A DNA stretch of 64,000 nucleotides from Anaerocolumna jejuensis DSM 15929 (GTDB lineage: Bacteria; Bacillota; Clostridia; Lachnospirales; Lachnospiraceae), in contig NZ_FRAC01000013.1 in the NCBI RefSeq assembly GCF_900142215.1, forward strand, positions 57,187 to 121,186. The letters run 5' to 3'. How positions within the stretch are numbered: the stretch's first letter is position 1; each line of letters starts with the position of its first letter. The notes beneath the pieces were generated by a model. The model saw nothing but the letters and a program-made list of their open reading frames with translations, was not told the origin of the DNA and did not search any database. Positions 18,872-26,790 of the stretch are shown here, piece by piece. The position numbers and the translations under genes are program-made.

Positions 18872-18945
18872 GTTGATAATTAAACAATAATTTAATACAA
18901 TGGGGGTAGTTGATAATTGAACGATTATTTAATGCAATGTGGGTA
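18872..18945. repeat. Tandem duplication of a 37-bp unit
   Basis: Two adjacent 37-bp copies, both beginning GTTGATAATT, lie at 18872-18908 and 18909-18945 and differ at only a few positions. A third partial GTTGA begins at 18946. The array sits directly upstream of the RBS of the secreted protein gene at 18970. Confidence 0.75.
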
Positions 18946-18969
18946 GTTGACTTAAATGGAGGATGGAGA

Positions 18970-19860
18970 ATGAAAAAAAGATTAGCAATTATTATGACAG
19001 TTTTACTCATACTTACAGCGATTGGAGCAAGTCAAAGAGAAGCAGAGGCAATTGCTGCATCGGATTTAAGCAGTGAAACTGTTGTGATGAAGAAGCCTTC
19101 CTTTCACTATTACAAATCCGCTAAGGTATCGGATAAAAAAACGACCCCTGTTAAATTAAAAATGAAATCAAGTAAAGCAAACCAGATAATTGATGATGAG
19201 GATTGGTTCGTTAAGAATAAACTTTCCCTCAACACCTATGAGGTGCCCAATACCTATCGGTATATTTCAGGTGATTTGCCCAAAGGGATCGATAAGACCT
19301 GGAATGACCTGATAATTACCTCAGCCTTCTATGATGCTTCCTATATATATTGTACCTATGGTTCGGATTTTTCCGAAGGCTACATTCTGAATATATACGA
19401 TGCTAAGACCCTGGAATTAGTACATTCCTTTGATTTCTCAAATTACAGATATTCCCCGAAGTATGTGAAAGCTGATTATGATTATATACAGCAGCAGATC
19501 AACTGGGCAGTCATAAAGGATAATATCCTGTATGTTTCACACAGTCACAGTACTTATGCAAAAAGCTCCAGCAATATGAATGCCTATATCACTGCAATTA
19601 ATTTGAAAGACAGGAGTATCCTGTGGAGAACGAAAGCGCTGGTGAGCAACTGCAGTAATTTTGTGATTGTTGATGGTGTCATTCTTTGCGGCTATGGATT
19701 TACCAATGAACCTGACTATTTATATCAGATTGACCTGAACACCGGTAAGGTTCTGGATAAGCTCCTGTTAAAGTCCGGGCCGTCCTATATCATTAAAAAG
19801 GGAAATTCCTTATATGTCCGTACCTATAATACGGATTATAAATTTGATATTATCCGGTAG
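18970..19860 (+). CDS. Secreted protein of unknown function with PQQ-like beta-propeller repeats
   Basis: A 296-aa exported protein. ATG 18970 is chosen because GGAGGA lies 6 nt upstream; the upstream TTG has no RBS. Residues 1-27 are a signal peptide, with a possible AEA signal peptidase I site. Residues about 110-296 hold blade-like repeats such as YILNIYDAKTLELVHSF, YITAINLKDRSILWRTKA and YLYQIDLNTGKVLDKLLLK, which resemble PQQ/quinoprotein-like propellers. That is too few blades for a complete propeller, and no catalytic residue can be named. It lies 57 bp before the LspA-like gene. Confidence 0.55.
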   Translation: MKKRLAIIMTVLLILTAIGASQREAEAIAASDLSSETVVMKKPSFHYYKSAKVSDKKTTPVKLKMKSSKANQIIDDEDWFVKNKLSLNTYEVPNTYRYISGDLPKGIDKTWNDLIITSAFYDASYIYCTYGSDFSEGYILNIYDAKTLELVHSFDFSNYRYSPKYVKADYDYIQQQINWAVIKDNILYVSHSHSTYAKSSSNMNAYITAINLKDRSILWRTKALVSNCSNFVIVDGVILCGYGFTNEPDYLYQIDLNTGKVLDKLLLKSGPSYIIKKGNSLYVRTYNTDYKFDIIR

Positions 19861-19917
19861 GCTCATGAGCTGCTATGGAAAAGGTACTTTCATACAACAA
19901 ATTATCTGGAGAGATAT

Positions 19918-20433
19918 ATGAAAAAACAATGGATTATTACCGGACTGCTGATAGCACTGGACCAATTAATAAAAGCGGTAATTTGGAATTTGGCCAAGGA
20001 TAAGCACATCACATTGATTCCGGGTATTTTGCGGTTTGAACCCTTTCAAAACACGAATCTGAATTGGTTTGCAAGTATGGCAAATGTTGTTATGCCGGTT
20101 TTTATAATGGTAATTATGCAGCTGCTCATAGCAGCCGGTATCGTGCTGTTCTGCAAATATCAAAGATATAAGAGTGCAAAGGTCAATCTGTGGCTTGACA
20201 TGGGCTTTTGTCTGGCCCTGGCCGGTGTTAGCTGCTCCTTTATTGATGTTGTTTTCTGGGGAGGAAGTCTTGATTATATTGGATTACTCGACTGGTTCAT
20301 TTTTGATATGAAGGATGTATTTTTAAATGCCGGATGGATAAGCCTGGTTCTGTGGTTTTATTCCAAGGATTATAAAGCCAGTGAAAACAACAGCATTACG
20401 TTCAAGTCCTGGATTAGTAACCGCTGTAAATGA
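19918..20433 (+). CDS. Signal peptidase II (LspA)-like membrane protein
   Basis: A 171-aa protein with about four membrane segments. It resembles lipoprotein signal peptidase: ALDQLIKA (Asp15) in the first segment, NTNLNWF at about 46-51 in place of the usual N-x-GAAF, and GLLDWFIFDMKDVFLNAG at 122-139, where Asp125 and Asp133 could be the catalytic pair. The usual GGNLIDR motif is degenerate, the loop between the aspartates is short, and the C-terminus has a hydrophilic tail. It is therefore probably a divergent paralogue and not the housekeeping LspA. Its adjacency to a secreted protein gene is suggestive only. Confidence 0.6.
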   Translation: MKKQWIITGLLIALDQLIKAVIWNLAKDKHITLIPGILRFEPFQNTNLNWFASMANVVMPVFIMVIMQLLIAAGIVLFCKYQRYKSAKVNLWLDMGFCLALAGVSCSFIDVVFWGGSLDYIGLLDWFIFDMKDVFLNAGWISLVLWFYSKDYKASENNSITFKSWISNRCK

Positions 20434-20528
20434 ATATCATGTTAATTGAATGTATAACTGGAGTATAAAATTACGCAGGCGAAAACGGAAATTAGTTATG
20501 CCACCCAAATCAAATAAGTTAAATCAAA

Positions 20529-20597
20529 AGGCACCCTGTTAAATAAATGGTCTGCTTCCCGGCAAGAGAAGTTTCCATAATAGGGTACCTTTTTTTA
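20529..20597 (+). terminator. Terminator before the LanFEG-like operon
   Basis: AGGCACCCTGTTA (20529-20541) pairs with TAATAGGGTACCT (20578-20590) with one mismatch, and seven T follow. The loop holds a smaller GC-rich interval. Confidence 0.75.
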
Positions 20598-20613
20598 CTG
20601 CAATTTGAATCAT

Positions 20614-20649
20614 AATCCTTATACAATCCTTACATTTACCCTCTATACT
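20614..20649 (+). promoter_or_regulatory. Candidate response-regulator site and promoter of the ABC exporter operon
   Basis: AATCCTTA occurs at 20614-20621 and again at 20625-20632, offset by 11 bp (one helical turn), as expected for an OmpR-family dimer. The second copy overlaps the expected -35 of a TATACT -10 box at 20644-20649. No good -35 is present, consistent with activator dependence. The partner would be the regulator at 22925. Confidence 0.45.
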
Positions 20650-20680
20650 TCAAGCTAAAGTAAATCAGGAGGATATTTAT

Positions 20681-21385
20681 ATGAGTTATGTACTGGAAAC
20701 AAAAGACCTTTGTAAAAATTTCAAAAATCAAAAGGCAAATGACAGGATTTCGGTTAAGGTAGAGGAAAATTCAATCTATGGGCTCCTTGGTCCAAACGGT
20801 GCCGGGAAATCTACTTTTCTTAAAATGATAACGGGCATGATGAAGCCTGCATCCGGAGATATCCTGCTTAACGGTAAGCCCCTGGAAAGAAAGGACCTTG
20901 TTTCAATCGGTGCCTTGATTGAAAATGCACCCCTATATGAAAACCTGACGGCCCGGGAAAATCTTAAAGTCCGGACCTTAATGTATGGGTTATCGGAGGA
21001 TAGAATAGAGGAAGTTCTGGAAATAGTACATCTTAATAATACGGGCAAAAAACGTGCAGGTAATTTTTCTATGGGGATGAAACAGCGGCTTGGAATTGCA
21101 ATTGCGCTCTTGAACCGCCCCAGGCTGCTGATACTTGATGAACCGACAAACGGCCTTGACCCTGTTGGAATCAATGATCTGCGGGAGGTAATCAAAACCT
21201 TTCCCGAAGAAGGTATTACAGTAATAATATCAAGCCATATTTTATCGGAGGTGGAACAGATAGCGGACCATATCGGTATTATTGTAAATGGAAAGCTAAT
21301 GTACCAGGAAAAACTTTCTGAATCAGAAAATCTGGAAGCATTGTTTATGGATATTGTGAGAAAGGAAGGTTCTATCAATGGCTGA
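20681..21385 (+). CDS. ABC transporter ATPase, bacitracin/lantibiotic-export type (LanF/BcrA-like)
   Basis: A 234-aa ATP-binding subunit. Walker A is GPNGAGKST, the signature is FSMGMKQRLG (a SMG variant usual for this family), and Walker B is LLILDEPTNGLDP. The C-terminus is short, as in BcrA/LanF proteins. It overlaps the first permease gene by 8 nt and is followed by a second permease and a two-component system. This is the layout of lantibiotic-immunity or antimicrobial-peptide exporters. No lantibiotic precursor or synthetase gene is present nearby. Confidence 0.88.
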   Translation: MSYVLETKDLCKNFKNQKANDRISVKVEENSIYGLLGPNGAGKSTFLKMITGMMKPASGDILLNGKPLERKDLVSIGALIENAPLYENLTARENLKVRTLMYGLSEDRIEEVLEIVHLNNTGKKRAGNFSMGMKQRLGIAIALLNRPRLLILDEPTNGLDPVGINDLREVIKTFPEEGITVIISSHILSEVEQIADHIGIIVNGKLMYQEKLSESENLEALFMDIVRKEGSING

Positions 21386-22100
21386 TTATTTAAGTGCAGA
21401 GTTTCTGAAACAAAAGCGCAGCTTTCAAAACGTCATTTTATGGCTTATTCCGCTTATTAATATTATTATTTCACTCATACTGATGGGACCGGAATATGTT
21501 CAGACTGCCTCCTATAACTGGTGGTATATCCTGTTTTTGCCTTTTACCTTTACCTATATTTCAGCCTCCCTGATAAAGAGGGACAGGAAATATAATTTTC
21601 ACGGTTTATTCGGGATTGTACAGGATAAAAAACGGCTCTGGTATGTAAAATTAGCGGCAGCTACGATTTATCTGTTTCTTTCCTGTCTTGTCTTTTTACT
21701 TTTAACTATAATATGCGGAGTTGTTTTTCATCAGCAGATTCCGCTTTTAAATAACATAGCGGCAAGTGCGGTGCTATTTATCACCTTTGCCTGGCAAATT
21801 CCACTGCTTATGTATATGACCCTCCGGTTTAATATGTATTTCTCCATTATCGTAAGTATATTCTGCAGTTTGTTTGTTGCCTGTATATGTGCGGTTGAAA
21901 GATATTGGTGGGTACCTTTTGCTATTCCGGCAAGGCTTATGTGCCCTATTATAAAGGTACTGCCCAATGGATTGCTTCTGTCACCGGATAGTCCCTTGAA
22001 CCGAAGCAATGTCATAGTTCCCGGTATTATAATAACAATCCTTTTATATTTGATATTATCTGCTGCCACAGCAAAGCTCTTTGAGAAGCAGGAGGTATGA
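21378..22100 (+). CDS. LanE/MutE-type ABC exporter permease
   Basis: A 240-aa integral membrane protein with about six hydrophobic segments and the typical N-terminus of the lantibiotic-immunity permease family (LSAEFLKQKRSF...LIPLINIIISLILMG). It is translationally coupled to the ATPase gene (8-nt overlap). It would form the membrane channel with the second permease and export or expel cell-envelope-active peptides. Confidence 0.78.
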   Translation: MADYLSAEFLKQKRSFQNVILWLIPLINIIISLILMGPEYVQTASYNWWYILFLPFTFTYISASLIKRDRKYNFHGLFGIVQDKKRLWYVKLAAATIYLFLSCLVFLLLTIICGVVFHQQIPLLNNIAASAVLFITFAWQIPLLMYMTLRFNMYFSIIVSIFCSLFVACICAVERYWWVPFAIPARLMCPIIKVLPNGLLLSPDSPLNRSNVIVPGIIITILLYLILSAATAKLFEKQEV

Positions 22101-22101
22101 G

Positions 22102-22863
22102 ATGAGGAATTTATATCATACTATCAGGGCGGATATCTTTAAATTACTGCATACTAATTTAGTACTGCTGCATTTGCTGGTTCCTGCCCTTGGAATACTT
22201 CTTTTTTGCGGCTATTATTCCTATTCCCCCTGGAGTGAAAGGCAGAAGCTGTACGGCTATGCCCAGGCAGTTGCCATCGTTTTTCCCTTAATGATTTCCG
22301 TAGGGGTGTCAATGCTGTATGAGATGGAATTAAAAGCAGGCAATTTCCAGACCATATTATCAGTGCCCTGTTCCAAGGCAGTTTCCCACGCAGGGAATCT
22401 GGCAGCACTGTGCCTGTTGGGGCTGTTTGCCAGTATATTTGCTGTATTTGGCTTTGGAATTGTGTTCCGGTTCCTGGGATTTGTAAAATTTTCATTACCG
22501 TTCTATTTCCGGCTGTCCCTTATCCTGTTCCTGTCAAATCTCGCCCTGTATGTCCTGCAATATGGCATTTGCTTTATGGCAGGCAGGGGGATATCACTGA
22601 GCTTTGGGATTGTCGGAACACTCATAAGTCCTCTTTTTTATTTAAGCCTGGGCGATTACATCTGGAAGTACATCCCCTATGGATATGGAATTAGGACGGC
22701 GACCTATTACTGCTACCGTTATGCCGATTCCGGTACTTACAAAACAATCGCCCAGGATTTCAGGACCGGCGTTATAACAGCAGGGATTATAACAGTAATT
22801 TTAAGCATTGTATTTGTAATAGGAAGCAGCCGCTGGGAGGGCAGGAATGTAAGACAGGAATAA
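22102..22863 (+). CDS. LanG/MutG-type ABC exporter permease
   Basis: A 253-aa membrane protein with six predicted segments, starting at ATG 22102 behind GGAGGT (22091-22096) and 1 nt after the LanE-like stop. It contains YEMELKAGNFQTILSVPCSK, similar to the KxxGxxxNLLS-type region of MutG permeases. With the two preceding genes it completes a LanFEG-like transporter. Confidence 0.75.
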   Translation: MRNLYHTIRADIFKLLHTNLVLLHLLVPALGILLFCGYYSYSPWSERQKLYGYAQAVAIVFPLMISVGVSMLYEMELKAGNFQTILSVPCSKAVSHAGNLAALCLLGLFASIFAVFGFGIVFRFLGFVKFSLPFYFRLSLILFLSNLALYVLQYGICFMAGRGISLSFGIVGTLISPLFYLSLGDYIWKYIPYGYGIRTATYYCYRYADSGTYKTIAQDFRTGVITAGIITVILSIVFVIGSSRWEGRNVRQE

Positions 22864-22924
22864 GGAGACAAAAACCGGTTTTTAAGTTATACTATCAGGA
22901 AAAGCGGCAAAAAGGGAGGGTATC

Positions 22925-23584
22925 ATGGCAAATATTCTTGCGGTTGATGATGACATGCAAATCCTGTCTATTATAAAAAAAGCACTTGAAAATGACGGCC
23001 ACCGGGTTGAGACAGCGGATAGGGCCGAAAAGGTAATAAAAGAGAAGCTGTCAAGATATGATTTGATTTTACTTGATGTTATGATGCCTGATACCGACGG
23101 CTTTACTTTCTGCAAGGACATTCGCAATAGTGTTGACTGCCCCATTTTATTTATAACGGCTAAGACCATGGATACCGATTTAACTGAAGGCTTTGCAGCA
23201 GGGGCTGATGATTATATCAGGAAACCATTTAGCTTAGCAGAGCTAAGAGCCAGGGTAAATGCGCACTTAAGGCGGGAAAGGCGGGAATATCATAGTCGGA
23301 TTGTCAGTGAAAATTTTAATTTTGATATTTCTGCAAAATTATTATATTTTCATCAGGAGCAAATTGAATTGACAAAAAGTGAATATGAAATCTGCGAATT
23401 TCTGGTAAGGAACAGGGGACAGGTATTTTCACTTGAGCAGATCCTTGAAAAAGTATATGGCTTCGACTGCGGCAGTGACAGCAGTGCCATCAGGGAACAT
23501 ATTAAAAATATAAGGGCAAAGTTAAAAAAATGCGGTGAAAATCCCATTGAAACAGTCTGGGGGATAGGATATAAATGGTATTAA
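22925..23584 (+). CDS. OmpR-family response regulator
   Basis: A 219-aa two-component regulator. The receiver domain has acidic residues Asp8-Asp10, phospho-acceptor Asp51 in LLDVMMPDTDG and Lys100 in IRKPF. The C-terminal winged-helix DNA-binding domain spans about 125-219 (LTKSEYEICEFLVRNRGQVFS and VWGIGYKWY). It overlaps the histidine kinase gene by 10 nt. It probably controls the LanFEG-like genes upstream through the direct repeats at 20614-20632. Confidence 0.92.
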   Translation: MANILAVDDDMQILSIIKKALENDGHRVETADRAEKVIKEKLSRYDLILLDVMMPDTDGFTFCKDIRNSVDCPILFITAKTMDTDLTEGFAAGADDYIRKPFSLAELRARVNAHLRRERREYHSRIVSENFNFDISAKLLYFHQEQIELTKSEYEICEFLVRNRGQVFSLEQILEKVYGFDCGSDSSAIREHIKNIRAKLKKCGENPIETVWGIGYKWY

Positions 23585-24942
23585 AGAAATTCAAAACAAA
23601 TACACTATTCTGGTTTTTTTTGAAACAGCTGTTACTGCTGGCTATTTGCATACTTCTTGAGATTTTTGTATTCCTGGTACTAGCTAATATAGGCTTCAAC
23701 AGCGGTTTTATTTTGCCTGCCAATTATTCCGAGCATTATCTTGAGAGGAACAAAGAAAAAATAGCGGAAAGCGAACCCTTTGACAGCACCCTTATTCCCC
23801 TTACCTGTCAGTATGGCCTGTTTGACACAAAGGGCAATTACCTGTCAGGCAATTTTAACAAGGCAGTCAGGGAGAAGGCAAAGGTATATTTGAAGGATGC
23901 AAAAGCAGTGGAGGGATTTTATTTTTTCATTCAAAGAGCAGGCGGTTCCTGTGTTGTCAAATATGATATTGCGGCACATTTTTCTTCCCCCGTATTGCAT
24001 AAGCTCTTTCCCAAGCCTGAGCTGATAATGATTGTTCTATTCCTTGTGGTATTTGTCATAATTTCAGTAAACAACGCTTTGCTTTTTGGCAAAAGGCTGA
24101 AAGGGGAGATTGAACCGGTGCTTGAAGAAATTGCACAGATTCAGACCAGAGAGCTTAATGACAAGCAGAAAAAATCAAAAATCAAAGAAATCAACGATAT
24201 CCTCCTGTCCCTTTATGATATGGAAAGTGCCTTATCACAGTCTTTAAAGAAAGAATGGGAGACGGAGCAGAAAAGGAAAAGTAATATATCGGCCCTTGCC
24301 CATGACATAAAAACGCCCCTTACCATTATAAAGGGAAACTCGGAACTGATAAAGGAAGAGAAGGATATTTCGGAAATTTACCAGCTTGCGGATATCATTG
24401 ACGATCATTCGGATAAAATAGAACGGTATATAAAACTGTTAATAGAGGAAACCAATCATCCTTTTTCGGAGGAAAGGGCAGAGGAGGTTCCATTGATTTC
24501 ACTGGTGGCGGATATCCTGGCAGAGAGCGAAGCACTTTGCAGGGCCAATGGAATCAACCTTATTGTCAGCAATCCGGTAACAGGGGGAGAAGCATTCCTT
24601 AACAGAGATTCGGTTGTAAGGGCGGTAATGAATCTTATTAAAAATGCAGCTGAACATACCTCTGTTGATGACAGGATAAAATTAAGCTTTCGATATACCG
24701 GCGGCAGATTTGGAGTAGAGGTGGAGGATTACGGAAAAGGCTTTACAAGAGAAGCCTTGAAATATGCGAAAAACCAGTTCTATACCGAAAAGTCCGAGAG
24801 AAGCGAGGAGCATTACGGTCTGGGAATGTATTATGCCAACAGCGTTGCGGAAGGATATAAGGGCAAGCTGATGTACTATAATAAACCTGGTCAGACTGGG
24901 GCGGTAGTTGTTTTTGAAATTAGCACAGGGGATAAAACATAG
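23575..24942 (+). CDS. Sensor histidine kinase
   Basis: A 455-aa membrane sensor. One membrane segment lies near residues 15-40, an extracellular domain of about 95 aa follows, a second segment lies near 155-175, then a linker, the HisKA domain with phospho-acceptor His243 in SALAHDIKTPLT, and the HATPase_c domain (NLIKNAAEHT, EDYGKGF, HYGLGMYYA). It resembles kinases partnered with lantibiotic-responsive or immunity operons. Its start overlaps the regulator's stop, so the two are translationally coupled. The stop lies only 3 nt before the 301-bp inverted-repeat element. Confidence 0.92.
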   Translation: MVLKKFKTNTLFWFFLKQLLLLAICILLEIFVFLVLANIGFNSGFILPANYSEHYLERNKEKIAESEPFDSTLIPLTCQYGLFDTKGNYLSGNFNKAVREKAKVYLKDAKAVEGFYFFIQRAGGSCVVKYDIAAHFSSPVLHKLFPKPELIMIVLFLVVFVIISVNNALLFGKRLKGEIEPVLEEIAQIQTRELNDKQKKSKIKEINDILLSLYDMESALSQSLKKEWETEQKRKSNISALAHDIKTPLTIIKGNSELIKEEKDISEIYQLADIIDDHSDKIERYIKLLIEETNHPFSEERAEEVPLISLVADILAESEALCRANGINLIVSNPVTGGEAFLNRDSVVRAVMNLIKNAAEHTSVDDRIKLSFRYTGGRFGVEVEDYGKGFTREALKYAKNQFYTEKSERSEEHYGLGMYYANSVAEGYKGKLMYYNKPGQTGAVVVFEISTGDKT

Positions 24943-24945
24943 CAT

Positions 24946-25246
24946 GGTAAACGCATGAAAGAAGTTTATGGAAGCGGACGATGACCAAGGGGGTTGTTTT
25001 GGAGTTTTGTTACGCGAGAACCCTTATTCCACTAAAGCGGCAGGAAACGTGACTGGCAGGTAAAACAGCGCCAAACTCGCTGCAATAAATATGGCGGTGT
25101 TAGTTATCAAGCTCAAACAGTGGCACCGTTTTACCTAGTCACGTTTCCTGCCGCTTAAGTGTCATAAGGAACCTCTTGAGACAAAACCCCAAAACAACCC
25201 CCTTGGTCATCTGTTCATATCCATTATTCAGTCTCATGCGTTTGCC
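24946..25246. repeat. 301-bp long inverted-repeat (hairpin) element, possible MITE or structured RNA
   Basis: Nested inverted repeats converge on one centre. The ends are GGTAAACGCATGA (24946-24958) with TCATGCGTTTGCC (25234-25246). A perfect 22-bp pair is 24981-25002 with 25189-25210, a perfect 20-bp pair is 25035-25054 with 25137-25156, and an 8-bp pair is 25059-25066 with 25128-25135. The intervening bases pair partially. The loop is about 61 nt. No ORF is present. The terminal repeats are compatible with a miniature transposable element. As RNA it would fold into one very long stem, which could also terminate transcription from the kinase gene. No clear target-site duplication is seen. 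Confidence 0.8.
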
Positions 25247-25258
25247 GGACATTATGTA

Positions 25259-25287
25259 TGGACACTTTTCAAAATACTTTATATAAT
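25259..25287 (+). promoter_or_regulatory. Promoter of the MATE transporter gene
   Basis: TGGACA (25259-25264), a 17-bp spacer and consensus TATAAT (25282-25287) put transcription start near 25294. This excludes the in-frame ATG at 25258 and supports the ATG at 25327. The promoter lies 13 bp outside the inverted-repeat element. Confidence 0.75.
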
Positions 25288-25326
25288 AGTATATTGCATA
25301 CAGTACAAGAGAGAGGTGTCAAATAC

Positions 25327-26661
25327 ATGCCAAATGACTTAACTTCGGGAAAGCCGATGAAACTGATCATTGGTTTTACGGTTCCAATATTAATTGGTAA
25401 TATCGTTCAGCAGTTTTATTATGTGATTGATTCTATTATTGTAGGACAGTATCTGGGGATGAATGCCCTAGCAGCGGTTGGTTCCACCGGCTCCCTCACC
25501 TTCCTGGTCATTGGGTGGATTATGGGAATTACAGGAGGATTTGCCATACTGATAGCCCAGCGCTATGGAGCGGAAGATATAAAAGGTGTAAGGCATTATG
25601 TGGCAATGTCATTTTATTTATGTGCAGTTATGGCCGTTATTATGACCGTCAGCCTGATGTTTACGAATCGCTGGGTATTGACGGCAATGAATACACCAAA
25701 GGAAATCTTTCATGATACCTACAGTTTTATTGCAGTCATTTATATAGGATTAACGGCTACGATAGCCTATAATATACTGGCAGCCGTATTACGGGCATTG
25801 GGTGACAGTAAAACGCCGCTGTACTTTTTACTACTTTCCTCCATTTTAAATATTATATTGGATTATTTATTTATCGCCGGATTCTCCATGGGAGTGAAAG
25901 GCGCCGGCTATGCAACTGTAATTTCCCAGGCATTTGCTTCTGTTTTATGCCTGATATACATGATAAAGAAATATCCCATCCTGAGGCTGAAGAAGGAGGA
26001 TACTTATTTTTCCTGGAAAAGTGCAGGAAAGTTAATGGGAATGGGAACACCTATGGGCCTGCAGTTTTCCATAACGGCAATAGGCACCATGATTGTTCAG
26101 ATCGCATTGAACCGGCTGGGACCGGTGTACATAGCTGCGTTTGCAGCAGCCGGAAAGATACAGAATATCATTACACAGCCGCTGCCGTCTTTGGGAGCCA
26201 GCTTAGCGACCTATGTAGGGCAAAACACGGGAGCAGGAAAAATGGACAGGGTAAAAGCGGGAGTCCGGTCAACAATAATCTTATCCGTAATTTGCGGTAT
26301 CTTATCCATGGTGGCGGTACTTGTTTTTGGAGATGCATTAGTAAAGCTGTTTGTTACAGATAACGTTGAACTGGTTGTGAGTAAGGCTAAAATATATTTC
26401 TATGCAGTGGCAGGCTTTTATATCCCCTTGGGGCTTATCTTTGTTTACAGAAATACCTTGCAGGGTTTGGGAGACGGGCTGCTGCCCATGCTTGGAGGGA
26501 TTTTTGAATTGTTTGCAAGGGGCATTGTTATTGTACTGCTTGCCAAGCCTCTTGGATTTGTCGGAATCTGCCTTGCAAGCCCTGTTGCCTGGGTATCGGC
26601 ATTAATACCAATTATTCCGGCGTATTATTACCGAATGAAAAAGTTAGGCAATACTATATAG
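25327..26661 (+). CDS. MATE-family multidrug/sodium efflux transporter
   Basis: A 444-aa transporter with twelve predicted membrane segments and the duplicated MATE fold: MKLIIGFTVPILIGNIVQQFYYVIDSIIVG at the start and AFAAAGKIQNIITQPLPSLGASLATYVGQN at the beginning of the second half. Start 25327 follows GAGAGGTG and fits the promoter at 25259-25287. It probably expels cationic drugs or metabolites in exchange for Na+ or H+. It appears monocistronic. Confidence 0.9.
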   Translation: MPNDLTSGKPMKLIIGFTVPILIGNIVQQFYYVIDSIIVGQYLGMNALAAVGSTGSLTFLVIGWIMGITGGFAILIAQRYGAEDIKGVRHYVAMSFYLCAVMAVIMTVSLMFTNRWVLTAMNTPKEIFHDTYSFIAVIYIGLTATIAYNILAAVLRALGDSKTPLYFLLLSSILNIILDYLFIAGFSMGVKGAGYATVISQAFASVLCLIYMIKKYPILRLKKEDTYFSWKSAGKLMGMGTPMGLQFSITAIGTMIVQIALNRLGPVYIAAFAAAGKIQNIITQPLPSLGASLATYVGQNTGAGKMDRVKAGVRSTIILSVICGILSMVAVLVFGDALVKLFVTDNVELVVSKAKIYFYAVAGFYIPLGLIFVYRNTLQGLGDGLLPMLGGIFELFARGIVIVLLAKPLGFVGICLASPVAWVSALIPIIPAYYYRMKKLGNTI

Positions 26662-26734
26662 AGTGAAAAAAGCTCTGTAGTTTTAGAAACAATTGAATAT
26701 GAAATAGTATTATTTTCACCTGTAGCATAAAAGT

Positions 26735-26779
26735 GAGGCTGTTTCTTTATTTTGAAACAGCCTCAGATTGTAGACAAAC
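26735..26779. repeat. Left inverted repeat/terminator of the OYE-marR cassette
   Basis: The hairpin GAGGCTGTTTC...GAAACAGCCTC (26735-26765) is followed by AGATTGTAGACAAAC. The same hairpin, with the flank in inverse orientation, occurs at 28433-28476 beyond the other end of the two-gene cassette. It can terminate transcription from the MATE gene and from the oxidoreductase gene. Confidence 0.75.
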
Positions 26780-26790
26780 TACATTTTCGT

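Noticed and set aside
20776..21378. 200-aa minus-strand ORF opposite the ABC ATPase
   Set aside because: It is a shadow of a clearly conserved ATPase, with no RBS and a low-complexity Ser/Ile/Arg composition.
20681..24942. Lantibiotic biosynthesis cluster
   Set aside because: Only exporter and two-component genes are present; no precursor, LanB/C/M or protease gene was seen.
24946..25246. Insertion sequence
   Set aside because: The element has inverted ends but no transposase ORF, so only a MITE-like or structured-RNA label is supportable.
25258..25326. Longer N-terminus for the MATE protein (ATG at 25258)
   Set aside because: That ATG lies within the -35 box of the gene's own promoter, and the later ATG at 25327 has an RBS and matches the family start.
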